Source: Bryobacterales bacterium
GTDB taxonomy: Bacteria; Acidobacteriota; Terriglobia; Bryobacterales; Bryobacteraceae
Direction: 5' to 3'
DNA length: 64,000 nucleotides
Assembly (NCBI GenBank): GCA_003170915.1
Contig: PMYB01000127.1
Span: 45,566 to 109,565, forward strand
The translations under genes and the position numbers were made by a program. Positions 7,671 to 16,447 of this stretch are shown here, one piece after another. The first letter of the stretch is position 1; each line of letters opens with the position of its first letter. The notes under the pieces were generated by a model, which saw only the letters and a program-made list of their open reading frames with translations, searched no databases and was not told where the DNA came from.

Positions 7671-8675
7671 GTGTTTGACGAACTCTTGCGGGAATTGAGG
7701 CGTCTCGAGGGCACGCATAAGGTCAGCGTTTCAATCGCCTCCGACGCGGACGGATACCTCGACCGGGAGTGCCCGTCGGAGGAATGCCAGTTTGAATTCA
7801 AGGTGCATGACGACGACTGGCGCGACACAGTGCGCGACGAGGAAGTGTTCTGCCCGTTCTGCGGACATACTGCCGAATCCGGAGACTGGTGCACTCAGGA
7901 GCAGGCCGAGCATCTCAAGAAGGCCGCTCTTGAGCATGTGCAGCAGCGCATTGGCCGCGCGATGAACCGCGACGCGGAAAACTGGAACCGGAGCCAACCG
8001 TCCCGCAGCTTTATCAGCATGACCATGAGCGTCAATAGCCGACCGCAGCAAATCCTTTTGCCTCCTGCGGCAGCGGACCCGATGCGCCTCAAGATTACCT
8101 GCCCCGCCTGCGCTTGCCGCTATGCGGTCATCGGTGCGGCGTTTTTCTGCCCCGCTTGCGGCCATAACGCGTCCGATTTGATGTTCAGCCAGGCGATTGC
8201 CGGCATTCGGAACGCGCTCGATGCCCTTCCAAGCGTGCGCGCGGCTATTCCCGACAGGGACGCCGCCGACACCACGGTGCGCCTCATCATCGAGAACGGT
8301 CTTCAAAACGCCGTCACGGCGTTTCAACGCTACGCGGAAGCACTCTACGCCCGTTTTCCATCGCTGTCCGCGCCGCGCCGCAACGCCTTTCAGAACCTTA
8401 AGGAAGGCAGCGAACTGTGGAATGGCGCCACCGGAAAGCCATACAGCGCTTATATCGACGCCGCGGAGCAAGCCGCGCTCATTCGATATTTCCAGCAGCG
8501 GCACCTCCTCGCTCACAGGCAAGGATTGGTGGATGATGACTACGTCACGCGGACAGGCGATACCACCTATCGCCCCGGCCAGCACCTCGTGGTGCGTGAG
8601 TCACCTGTGCGCGAGTGCCTCTCGATCGTCGAAACATTGATTGCCGCTATGGCGTCCGACACAATGACGCCGTGA
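7671..8675 (+). CDS. Two-zinc-ribbon protein with HEPN-like C-terminus
   Basis: 334 residues, not recognised as a named family. There are two zinc ribbons: one formed by CPSEEC (about residue 35) and CPFCGH (about 64), the other by CPACACRY and CPACGH (about 142-167). The C-terminal 150 residues are helical and carry RHLLAH followed by RQGLVDDDYV. This fits the RxxxxH signature of HEPN ribonuclease domains and the downstream G-x-V-D pattern seen in some of them. A metal-ribbon sensor joined to a HEPN RNase would be a typical defence or toxin design. The start is a GTG with GGAGGAAG just upstream. It lies 147 bases after the ubiquitin-like operon and could share its transcript. Confidence 0.65.
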   Translation: MFDELLRELRRLEGTHKVSVSIASDADGYLDRECPSEECQFEFKVHDDDWRDTVRDEEVFCPFCGHTAESGDWCTQEQAEHLKKAALEHVQQRIGRAMNRDAENWNRSQPSRSFISMTMSVNSRPQQILLPPAAADPMRLKITCPACACRYAVIGAAFFCPACGHNASDLMFSQAIAGIRNALDALPSVRAAIPDRDAADTTVRLIIENGLQNAVTAFQRYAEALYARFPSLSAPRRNAFQNLKEGSELWNGATGKPYSAYIDAAEQAALIRYFQQRHLLAHRQGLVDDDYVTRTGDTTYRPGQHLVVRESPVRECLSIVETLIAAMASDTMTP

Positions 8676-8710
8676 CTATACAGGCCTCTGGAGGCGTGCC
8701 GCTCTGAAGA

Positions 8711-9202
8711 CTACCCAAGACATTTGGAGGCGGGGAAAACACTTTCCGCGAATGCGATGGCTTCCTGTTCCATTGGAGCGGCCGGGTATCCAACTTCGTT
8801 GCACTCCCAAAGATAACGCTGCAAGAACGCAAGGATGCTCCCGAGTCGTTCATACTGCGCCACGTGCATCAGCTCGTGGGCGATAAGCTTCGCGTCGTTC
8901 AGACAATCCTGCCGAACGAGAATACCGTGGCCGATCGTTAATCCCCCGGTTCTGGGCGTAATCAGACCAAAGGCCTGGGCTGCCTGTCGCAGGTCCACTT
9001 CCTCTGGTAATGGAATGGCGGGCACAGCCAAGATCCTCACGTCCTCGGGGCGCACGACACCCGCGCGGCGAGCGATATCCTGTGCCTGCGGAACAAGGAT
9101 TCGGCTCTCCCTGTGCCCGCGCATAGACTTTTCCTGCGTTGCCGCCCACGCAGTGGCGCGGGGCAGCATCTCGTTGAAAAGCTCAGTTGGAATCTGGGCC
9201 AT
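8711..9202 (-). CDS. Zincin-like putative metallopeptidase
   Basis: 163 residues from the ATG at 9202. The motif HELMHVAQYER at about residue 109 is a classic HExxH zinc site. It is followed about 30 residues later by PMEQEAIAFAE, whose glutamate could be the third ligand. This layout resembles the DUF4157 and related short zincins often found as toxin or processing domains. No signal peptide is evident. The gene is convergent with the HEPN-like gene (35 bases between stops) and stands alone. Substrate unknown. The extended ORF start at 9235 uses TTG and is less likely. Confidence 0.65.
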   Translation of the reverse strand: MAQIPTELFNEMLPRATAWAATQEKSMRGHRESRILVPQAQDIARRAGVVRPEDVRILAVPAIPLPEEVDLRQAAQAFGLITPRTGGLTIGHGILVRQDCLNDAKLIAHELMHVAQYERLGSILAFLQRYLWECNEVGYPAAPMEQEAIAFAESVFPASKCLG

Positions 9203-9523
9203 AGCGAGGACATTACCACAGCCTGCAGGAGGCAAAAGACGATTTCCGCAAAGCGATGTCCTTTATCCAAGTCGGCGGCTTCGGTGATAACGTAACATCG
9301 GAAGTACCGGGGATAACACCCTGAAAGCATTCACGCTTCCTCCGATGTGATAATATACATTCTGGAAATTGATTCCTATTTTCAGGGCAGGGCGCATTTT
9401 TTGTAACATTCAGTCTGCACCCAGAATTTCTCTTTTGCCTCAAACCCAGCGCAAGAGACTTTGTTGTTGCGCCGATTTTCGTTTAATATGAACCTCTAAA
9501 TATTGGTCTGGAGAACCATAAAA

Positions 9524-9682
9524 ATGAAGCAAACTATCATCCTAGGCACATTCATACTCTTAGGTATTTTCATTTTGATATGTTTGTTGGAAGATGCCGG
9601 TAGCTTTTCTAGTGATCCGACTATAGGTCGCGCCCCTATGTCCGGCAGTGCAGTCACTAAAAGAGTTCCTGTCTTTAACTAA
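9524..9682 (+). CDS. Small single-pass membrane protein
   Basis: A 52-residue ORF missed by the track. It begins MKQTIILGTFILLGIFIL, giving one hydrophobic helix (residues 4-22), then a short polar tail. GGAGA lies 9 bases before the ATG. The 250 bases upstream are unusually AT-rich for this window and provide a plausible promoter. The stop codon abuts the remnant of a Tn3-type transposase, so the gene may have been placed or trimmed by that insertion. Function unknown; small hydrophobic peptides next to accessory genes include toxins and defence effectors, but nothing here proves that. Confidence 0.5.
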   Translation: MKQTIILGTFILLGIFILICLLEDAGSFSSDPTIGRAPMSGSAVTKRVPVFN

Positions 9683-9687
9683 CTGGG

Positions 9688-9843
9688 CATCACATCCCCG
9701 ATGATTTCTTGCCGCACATCGCTCCGCTCGGGTGGGAGCATATCAATCTGACCGGCGATTACATCTGGAAGCCGTCAACCGCCAGCAAGAAATTCAGCCT
9801 ACGCACGCTGCGGCTTGCACCCGAGTACCTGGAGGTTGCCTGA
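9688..9843 (+). pseudogene. tnpA: Tn3-family transposase, C-terminal remnant
   Basis: An open frame reads HIAPLGWEHINLTGDYIW and then about 25 more residues to TGA. The GWEHINLTGDYxW string is the hallmark C-terminus of Tn3-family transposases. Only the last 51 codons remain; there is a stop in frame just upstream at 9676. The Tn3-type terminal repeat lies 59 bases downstream, where the end of an intact transposon would be. The enzyme is clearly non-functional. Confidence 0.85.
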
Positions 9844-9902
9844 ATCGGCACCGTCCAGAAAACATATCTATAAACTCCGATATGACAACCGGGCCGCCAG
9901 AC

Positions 9903-9940
9903 CTTAGCGCCCTATATTGTTCCTTTCGTGTGATGACCCC
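9903..9940 (-). repeat. Tn3-type 38-bp terminal inverted repeat (transposon end 1)
   Basis: Read on the minus strand the 38 bases begin GGGGTCATCACACGAA and end CGCTAAG, the pattern of Tn3-family terminal repeats (GGGG start, GCTAAG-like end). It lies just downstream of the transposase remnant, as expected for the tnpA-proximal end. Confidence 0.8.
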
Positions 9941-10102
9941 TCATAGCGCCCGGCCAAGGCTGGCGTGAAATACGTTCGGCCACTCTTGAGCGGCCAAATC
10001 CCTTTTGCGTCCTGCATTTCCCCGCCTCTGTATAGTGCATTCGGCAAGCGATTGTTTTCGTTCAAAAAAAGAAACGACAAAGTCCTCTTGCAAAGTCCGC
10101 GG

Positions 10103-10140
10103 CTAGAGACCGTATAATTGCCCGTTCGTGTGATGACCCA
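10103..10140 (-). repeat. Second Tn3-type terminal repeat in the same orientation
   Basis: A second, diverged copy 200 bases further on, sharing the 15-base string TTCGTGTGATGACCC and the spacing of the A/T block with the first copy, with the outer base changed. Both copies face the same way, so they are direct, not inverted. This suggests two nested or successive transposon ends. The opposite end was not found in the window. The 160 bases between the copies contain no gene that I can see. Confidence 0.65.
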
Positions 10141-10180
10141 TAAGTGATGGAATATAGGGACAAGTTACACTTATGCCTTG

Positions 10181-12433
10181 TTACTGGTTGGAAAAGAAGA
10201 ACTGGAACTGGTCGGGGTTCCAGGAGAACTCGATGCGCGGATGATCGTCGGTCGCCATCAACATGTTCCGGTCATATTCATCGAAAACGGCCTCATAGGG
10301 CAAACCGTCGGACAGATAGTCCTTCATATTCAGAGGGTCGATAAAGCCGATATCGTACAACGCCTTCTTCACCTTATCCTGTGCCAGCAGGGCCTGAACG
10401 TCCAGCGGTGAAAAATGCAGCGGTCTCTGCGCGGCGACGACGTTAAAGCCGTTGGCATACGATCTGTAAAGCAGGATGCAGGGAAAGGTTTTCGACATGG
10501 TGGCCAGCGCCCGGGCGGTCTGATAGCCGAAGACATGCTGGACTAGGATGCCGTCCGGCGTGAGCTTGCGCTTCACCATTTCATAGAACTCATGATGAAA
10601 CAGGGCGGCGGCACCCGGCAATTCGGGATCAGTTACGTTCACCGAAATAATGTCGTACGGTTTTTTCGCCCTCGCCAGAAAATGGCGGCCGTCATCGATA
10701 TGGAGATGAACTCGGCTGTCCTTGTAGTAATTGAAATTCCAGGGACCGTAATAACCGGCTGTCGCGATCATGGACGGAATGATCTCTACGGCATCGATAT
10801 TCGTCAGTCCGCTATAGCGGGTCATGGCGCCGGCCGTGATGCCGTAGCCGCTGCCGATGACGGCAACATTGCGGGCATGAGGCCGGAACATCACGCCCAG
10901 ATGCCCTTGCATCTGCTGGACGAAGCTCGTCATGTAATTTCCGGCGTGGAAGACAAGGGCCGTGGCATCGTTTGTCACGATCAGCGTGCCGTCGGCCTTC
11001 GCTTTGACGATCTGGAATATGCCCTGCTCATCCTCATGCCAGTAAAGCAGGTCGCCGGGCGCCTGGAAATAAACCAGCCGCGCCGGCAGAGGAAACAGGC
11101 CCAGCAGGAGCAAGACTGTCAGCATGCCTGCCGCGGCCTGAAATTTCAGGCGCCGGAACAACAAAACGAAGAGAACGACGGCCAGAACGCCGGTGATGCC
11201 AGCCAGAATCTTCAGGGAACCATAGCTGCCCGAAAACAGAATGAGGAAAAATCCCACGCCCAGCGACCCGGTCACCGACCCCGCCGTGTTGACGAGGTAG
11301 AAAAAGCCCGCTTCCCTGCCCGTCCTGTTCTCCGCCTGACGCGAGGCGGTCAGAGCCATGGGAAAGAGCATGCCTAACGGGACAAGGGCGGGCGCCATCA
11401 GAACCAGCGCCGCGCCGATCCGGTAAAAAATCAGCAGGCTCTGCACGCCTGGCAGATTTTTTTCTATTCCCGCATGATTGAAAATCCATATATGAACCAG
11501 CGCCGAGGAAACGGCAATTCCGGCGACGGCGCTTAAGGCCGCCCATGCAAAAAGCCGCAGCGTATCGCGGCCATGGCGCCGCAGGAGCATGCTGGACAGC
11601 CATGCTCCTGCGGCAAGCAACGCCAGGACGGATGTCAGCAAAGCCGAGAAGGCAAAAGTCCGGTTGCCCAGGAAATAACTGCAAAGACGCAGCCAGATGA
11701 CTTCCAGACCAAGAACGACGGCGCCGCTCAGGAAAGCTGTCATGACCAGCAGCCATTGCGGCGGCACCTGTTCAAGCACCAGCCTGGCCTGAACCGGCGC
11801 GGCTGTTTCATCCGTCACCGGCCCGCGCAAAAGCCGGGCGCACAGCGCCGCAGACACAAGATCGAGGGCAGCGGCCGAAAACAGAGTGGCTTTCATGCCG
11901 GCCATGCCGATCAGGATGAATCCGGTCAGGAATGCGCCCAGCGCCGCGCCGAAGGTGTTATATCCGTATATCCTGCCGACGCACGACAGCGAACAGCCGC
12001 GCGACCGGGCAATGGTCAGGATGACGGGGAACGTGGCGCCCATCAGCATCGCCGGCACTAAAATTATGGCCAGCGTCAGGGGGAACACGACCAGCACGTT
12101 GCTTTTTGCGCCAGGCGCCAGCAGTTGCGCAAGAAATGTTCCGCCTTGCTGCAAAACAAGGCCGATGACCAGCGCGCTGGCCGCGACCAGGATCTCTATC
12201 AGTACATAGGCTTCGACCGGCCTGCGCAGGCGCTGCGACCGCCGACCGGCGAAATCCGCCCCCAGCGCTAGACCGGTCAGAAAAGAGGCGAATACTGCCG
12301 CCGCGGCCTGAACCGTCGAACCGAAAATGACGCTGAACGAACGCGCCCATAACGTCTGGAAAATCAGGGCCGCCATGCCGGAAGCCAGCGTGACGAAAAC
12401 CAGGGTCGTGAATGTTTTTTGTGTCCGGTTCAT
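10181..12433 (-). CDS. Membrane-fused spermidine-synthase-like protein (first)
   Basis: 750 residues. About residues 1-430 are a polytopic membrane domain with roughly 12 hydrophobic segments, resembling a major-facilitator fold. The C-terminal 300 residues are a Rossmann methyltransferase-like domain of the spermine/spermidine synthase family: VIGSGYGITAG near 520, an acidic VEIIP strand, IDDGRHFL, and the DPELPGAAALFHHEFY segment that in real synthases shapes the polyamine site. Membrane-fused synthases of this kind occur in many bacteria; their substrate is unknown. The gene lies 10 bases after the related gene at 12443-15526, forming an operon. Confidence 0.8.
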   Translation of the reverse strand: MNRTQKTFTTLVFVTLASGMAALIFQTLWARSFSVIFGSTVQAAAAVFASFLTGLALGADFAGRRSQRLRRPVEAYVLIEILVAASALVIGLVLQQGGTFLAQLLAPGAKSNVLVVFPLTLAIILVPAMLMGATFPVILTIARSRGCSLSCVGRIYGYNTFGAALGAFLTGFILIGMAGMKATLFSAAALDLVSAALCARLLRGPVTDETAAPVQARLVLEQVPPQWLLVMTAFLSGAVVLGLEVIWLRLCSYFLGNRTFAFSALLTSVLALLAAGAWLSSMLLRRHGRDTLRLFAWAALSAVAGIAVSSALVHIWIFNHAGIEKNLPGVQSLLIFYRIGAALVLMAPALVPLGMLFPMALTASRQAENRTGREAGFFYLVNTAGSVTGSLGVGFFLILFSGSYGSLKILAGITGVLAVVLFVLLFRRLKFQAAAGMLTVLLLLGLFPLPARLVYFQAPGDLLYWHEDEQGIFQIVKAKADGTLIVTNDATALVFHAGNYMTSFVQQMQGHLGVMFRPHARNVAVIGSGYGITAGAMTRYSGLTNIDAVEIIPSMIATAGYYGPWNFNYYKDSRVHLHIDDGRHFLARAKKPYDIISVNVTDPELPGAAALFHHEFYEMVKRKLTPDGILVQHVFGYQTARALATMSKTFPCILLYRSYANGFNVVAAQRPLHFSPLDVQALLAQDKVKKALYDIGFIDPLNMKDYLSDGLPYEAVFDEYDRNMLMATDDHPRIEFSWNPDQFQFFFSNQ

Positions 12434-12442
12434 TCTTTCCTG

Positions 12443-15400
12443 CTAGCGAAACGTGTAAAGAGCGGCCCGCGTGGACGGCTTGGGCATGTCTTTTTTCGTT
12501 CTCAGTTCCGGGAAAAAAGCGAGAATCCTGTCGGTCAGCGCCAGATGAGCCCGCGCCGCGACCGGCGGCGCCTGCGCGGCGGCGAAATCGCGTAACTCCG
12601 TGCTGAGCGGGTAGATGCTGTAGATCCGGTTCAGCAGGTCCGCCGGAACCGGTTGTTTCTCCTGCGGGTAGAGGGAAGCCTCCAGCAGCAGGTAGCGGGC
12701 TAGCAGGGCCTGATTCTTATCGTTCAGGAAATCATCCTGGTATTTTTCGCCAAAATCATCGAGCAGTTTCCGCGCCTCCAGGAATTCATTGTTCGCCGCA
12801 AGGTCATTTGCCATCTGCATGACATCGCCGGCCCAAGCGAAAGAAAGCATGGCTTGCTTTTCCGCACCGGTAATATAAGCGCGCGGGTAATGCCCGTATT
12901 TTCCCCGCATTTCGTCCGCGCAACGCCGGTTCTCCATGATCCGCAGTGCTAGGCAGCGTTGCGATGCCTGTGATTCCGTCAGGCTTTCTTTCCGGCTCAT
13001 GTAGTCATAGATATTCCACGATGTGTATGGATCGGTCCGGGACAGGGCCGCCGACATTGCATATTCAAGAGCCAGATAATTGAAACTGTTGGCCGGAACA
13101 TCCCAGCGGCCGGAAAAAATGCCGTCGGCCGGCAGGACCAGAGACGGGAAAAACTGCGCTGCCGGCAATGATGGCACTTCCTCCTTCAGACGCGATTGCA
13201 ATTCCTGCGGCCAGCGTAATGTATCCGGCGCGTGCATGCTCATGGGCTGGTTGCTGCAGATAACCTCGGTATAGTAGTCGGTGAGATAAACTAGGCGGCA
13301 GTCGGCAAAATTTTGCCTGATCGTCTGAAGGATGATGCGCGTTCCCCGTTCTCCGACCCGTATGTCGAACCAGAAGGCGTAAACGCCGCCAGGCGCGAGA
13401 CTCTGCGTCGCCAGCCTGAAGAAATCCCCGGTATAGATTTTACTGGAGGAAAAAAAGAGCGGCGAGGTCACCGTGCTGATGATGGCGTCGTATTTCTCAC
13501 GGCCCGTGGCGACAGCGGTTAAACCGTCCTGCAACAGCATGTCTACGCCGGGCCGGTGGGCCAGGTCCCCGTTCTGCCTTTTGAACCACGGCACGACGCC
13601 GGAGATGATCAGAGGGTTCACGTCAACGGCCGTAACCTTGTCATACATATACGCCGTGCCCGCGGCCGTAATCCCCGTCCCTATGCCCAGCACCAGAGCC
13701 TTTTTATGCTGCCGGGAAAAAAGTGCGGGGGTGACGCCGACGATTGTTTCATGAAGATTGCCGATATCATTGGGCTGCACTTCAAGGGACTGATAGCCGT
13801 CGATCAGCAGGTACTGCCCCGTTCCGTCCTTTCTGTCCGCCGACCGGCCTTTTTGTTCGAGGATCGTGATGTTATAGCCGTAGCCCTTGAAAACCTCCTT
13901 TGGTGCAGTTTTGGTCAGGACCTTTTGCAGCAGTTCCGGATTTGCAAGAGCGAGATAGCTGGATGAAAGAATCTGCGACGGCCAGAAGACCCAAACGGCA
14001 ACACCGAGAACAAGAGCTGCAGCAAACACTTGCGGTGATTTCCCGTTCCGGATGCCCGGCGCCAGCCCCAAAGTCATCACGGCGGCAAGAATCAGGACAG
14101 ACAGCTCCCGATAGGAAAAGAGGCTGTCCAGAAACATGATCATGCAAAGATAGCCTGCGGCATTGCCGAGGCTCGAGATCGCCAGCAAAAGCCCCGCCGT
14201 CCTCCTGTCGGGGCTGCAGGAACGGTAAAGGGCCGGAATGGTGCCACCGAAGATCATAAGCGTCGGACCGCCAATCAATGCAATCAGGAAAAGCTTGATC
14301 GCCCAGTCGCGGAAACTGTATGCCATGTTGCTGTCAGCTCCGAGTCGTACCAGAGCAAGCTTCATGGTGCAGGCCGCCGCCAGCACGAGCACTGCCGCCA
14401 GCGGCGCAAATACGCCGCGTCTTGCCATTTTCACCGCCTGGCCGGGCACAAGCGCGGCCGCCATTAGCAGCATCAGTCCGCCTGCGAAAATCAGGGCGAT
14501 GGTTCCGGCGAGAATGACCAAAAGCGCCGGCTGCCCGAGCAGCACTCCTCCCAGCGTCTGGGCCGGCATCTCCAGATGCCCGCGCAGGAGAAAGAGCGGC
14601 CCCAGCAGCAGAAAATTCAGGCCGATGACGAGAGAGCCGTTCCGGATCAGGCTTTCAAAGGAAATCCCGAATTTCTCGACCAGAAAAACGCCAAGCGCGA
14701 TCACCGCCAGGACAACCGCCACTACCATGGCGAAGTTTTCATGGAAGGGGCCGAACAGGAAGGACGTATATTTCAGTAGAAGAAGTTGAAAAATACCGCT
14801 CAGAAAACTCATGCCGGTCAGAACCGCGATATGCCAGTCCGGCACCAGCCCCCGCAACCCGGAAGGTCTGCTCTCATGCGCATGCTCTTTCGCTGCCGGA
14901 GGCGTGAGTCCGCCGGCGAACAGCGTCAGTCCCGTGACGATATTGATGGCTCCGATCAGGCAAAGAACCGACCGGTTGCCCCATTGGCGCAAGAACACAA
15001 ATTCGACCGCCAGCACACATAAGGCCGCGCCCAGATTGTAAAAAAGATAAATAAGGTTGAACCCTTCGTAATGATGTTCTTTTCTGTAGTGGTCGATATA
15101 TCGGGAAAAGAGCGGGACGGTCGTGCCTATCATCAGGCTAGGCACCAACAAAAAGGCTAAGACGATTACTACCACCGTGCCAATGCCGTGGCTGACGGCG
15201 GGTGTCAGCGTGTGCAGGATATAATCCTGTGATAGCCCGAAAAACAGGGAAAAAAGGATGGCATAAACGCCGATCCCGGTTTCGATCAGCCAGAGATGTC
15301 GGAAAAATCTGTTGGCCCACAACGATCCCAACGCAATGCCTAGAAGAAAAATGCTTAGAATGGCGCCGGCGACATAAAATATGTCGCCCAGATAGGTGCT

Positions 15401-15526
15401 TAGGACTCTGGCATACAGTACCTCATAGGCAATTCCGCACATTCCCGAGAGAAAAGACAGAAGTATCAACAGAAAGACACGGGGATTGGAAAGAATTTCC
15501 TCCTGATTTTTAAAAATCTTCTTCAC
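12443..15526 (-). CDS. Membrane-fused spermidine-synthase-like protein (second, extended)
   Basis: 1027 residues. Residues 1-210 and about 225-525 contain two blocks of hydrophobic helices with a long loop between. A spermidine-synthase-like domain follows at about 540-770 (LVLGIGTGITAAGTA, VTAVDVNP, LLQDGLTAV). The final 230 residues are helical and may be tetratricopeptide-like. It is larger than its neighbour but related to it, and the two look like a duplicated pair with divided roles. The ATG follows a weak ribosome site. A small membrane peptide gene lies 51 bases upstream. Codon and base use resemble the surrounding element, so timing of acquisition cannot be judged. Confidence 0.78.
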   Translation of the reverse strand: MKKIFKNQEEILSNPRVFLLILLSFLSGMCGIAYEVLYARVLSTYLGDIFYVAGAILSIFLLGIALGSLWANRFFRHLWLIETGIGVYAILFSLFFGLSQDYILHTLTPAVSHGIGTVVVIVLAFLLVPSLMIGTTVPLFSRYIDHYRKEHHYEGFNLIYLFYNLGAALCVLAVEFVFLRQWGNRSVLCLIGAINIVTGLTLFAGGLTPPAAKEHAHESRPSGLRGLVPDWHIAVLTGMSFLSGIFQLLLLKYTSFLFGPFHENFAMVVAVVLAVIALGVFLVEKFGISFESLIRNGSLVIGLNFLLLGPLFLLRGHLEMPAQTLGGVLLGQPALLVILAGTIALIFAGGLMLLMAAALVPGQAVKMARRGVFAPLAAVLVLAAACTMKLALVRLGADSNMAYSFRDWAIKLFLIALIGGPTLMIFGGTIPALYRSCSPDRRTAGLLLAISSLGNAAGYLCMIMFLDSLFSYRELSVLILAAVMTLGLAPGIRNGKSPQVFAAALVLGVAVWVFWPSQILSSSYLALANPELLQKVLTKTAPKEVFKGYGYNITILEQKGRSADRKDGTGQYLLIDGYQSLEVQPNDIGNLHETIVGVTPALFSRQHKKALVLGIGTGITAAGTAYMYDKVTAVDVNPLIISGVVPWFKRQNGDLAHRPGVDMLLQDGLTAVATGREKYDAIISTVTSPLFFSSSKIYTGDFFRLATQSLAPGGVYAFWFDIRVGERGTRIILQTIRQNFADCRLVYLTDYYTEVICSNQPMSMHAPDTLRWPQELQSRLKEEVPSLPAAQFFPSLVLPADGIFSGRWDVPANSFNYLALEYAMSAALSRTDPYTSWNIYDYMSRKESLTESQASQRCLALRIMENRRCADEMRGKYGHYPRAYITGAEKQAMLSFAWAGDVMQMANDLAANNEFLEARKLLDDFGEKYQDDFLNDKNQALLARYLLLEASLYPQEKQPVPADLLNRIYSIYPLSTELRDFAAAQAPPVAARAHLALTDRILAFFPELRTKKDMPKPSTRAALYTFR

Positions 15527-15577
15527 AACGTGGAAACCTTATGCGGATTGTAGGTGGAAAAACTCTGTGAGGTCCCC

Positions 15578-15715
15578 CTAGTCGGGAGCAAACCCGACCA
15601 AGGGTTCGTCGGGGTGCTGAGTACTGCCTACCGCCAAGGCGATGACAAGTGCCACAAAAATAACCGACACGATCCACTCCACGACAGCACGGTTACTTGG
15701 ACGTTCAAGTTTCAT
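15578..15715 (-). CDS. Small membrane peptide upstream of the synthase-like pair
   Basis: 45 residues from the ATG at 15715, with GGAAG 8 bases upstream. A basic N-terminus (MKLERPSNR) is followed by one hydrophobic helix VVEWIVSVIFVALVIALAVG. It is on the same strand as the two synthase-like genes and could be the first gene of their operon. No homology recognised. Confidence 0.45.
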   Translation of the reverse strand: MKLERPSNRAVVEWIVSVIFVALVIALAVGSTQHPDEPLVGFAPD

Positions 15716-16054
15716 GGGACCACTTCCGAAAAGCTTATAGTATCCTGCGGTGACACTCATCTTAGACGTATACTGTGCGGAAGGCGAGTCAGTCAGAAGT
15801 CTGCCTCATCGAACCAGACTCTTGTTTTCCAGAATGTGGGGCGAGTTTCGGCTGTAAATCGCTGCTGGGTGCGCTGAAATGTGATTGGCCGGACGCGAAG
15901 AACAACTGAGGCTCAATGTGCGCCCTTTCTGGACGATACCGGTGACCGACGGTGAAGTCTGACGGGTCGATGCATGACCGGATGGCATGGAAATGCGCCA
16001 CTTGGGGTCACGCCTTCAACGATTCATTCCCGGCCACACAGCATAACCCACAGC
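15716..16054. other. Intergenic, no gene seen
   Basis: 339 bases between the membrane peptide gene and the first copy of the small repeated gene. I see no convincing ORF, repeat or hairpin with a T-run. It should contain the promoter for the leftward operon at 10181-15715. Confidence 0.4.
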
Positions 16055-16309
16055 TCAGTTCACACTCACCGTCGGCGGCGGAAGCGTCGCCGCGAAATAC
16101 TCACACATCCCTGCCTGCTTCACGAGCGCCACGCCCAGCATGGCCGCGTGCTCCGGCGGGAGGACAAACGCCAGCCAACCGTGTTCGGGATGGTGCACCT
16201 GGAGAATACTGCCGTTTTTGGCGGCTACCATGTCCACCCACCATGGCGGGGTGAAGATGGCGGTATAGGTGCCCTTTGGCCTGCTATCGTAAATATTGTG
16301 ATCTTTGCG
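16055..16309 (-). pseudogene. Small repeated protein family, copy 1 (start codon lost)
   Basis: The frame reads RPKGTYTAIFTPPWW, then the core AKNGSILQVHHPEHGWLAF and ends TVSVN. It aligns over its whole length with the two intact copies at 18151 and 18514. The position of their initiator methionine reads as arginine here and no in-frame start lies nearby; only an internal GTG at 16237 could start a 60-residue product. The downstream flank (cataacccacagctcagttc) is shared by all three copies. Function unknown. It looks like a duplicate whose 5' end was lost next to dispersed repeat A. Confidence 0.65.
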
Positions 16310-16330
16310 CCCGGCCCGTTTCGTGCCGCC

Positions 16331-16420
16331 GGGCTCTAGTCGACCGCCATCGCTCCGTCGCGATGGCGTGACTCCCCGAGCCCCCTTTTGGGGGTCTCGG
16401 CCATGCGGTGACGATCCCTG
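16331..16420. repeat. Dispersed structured repeat, copy A
   Basis: Begins GGGCTCTAGTCGACCGCC. It contains a hairpin (CGCCATCG / CGATGGCG), the conserved box TGACTCCCCGAGCC, and a second hairpin (CCCCC TTTT GGGGG) closed by CGAG/CTCG. It ends CGGTGACGATCCCT. Related copies lie at 24496, 30088 and 47711. Confidence 0.6.
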
Positions 16421-16447
16421 GCGCCTTCAGTGGAGAGTGGACGGTGT

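Noticed and set aside
9903-10140. The two Tn3-type ends as a MITE
   Set aside because: They are in direct, not inverted, orientation and 200 bases apart, so they do not bound a miniature element.
10592-14789. Plus-strand ORFs over the synthase-like genes (10592, 11573, 14238)
   Set aside because: Antisense shadows; composition rich in Arg/Pro/Gln and no domain.
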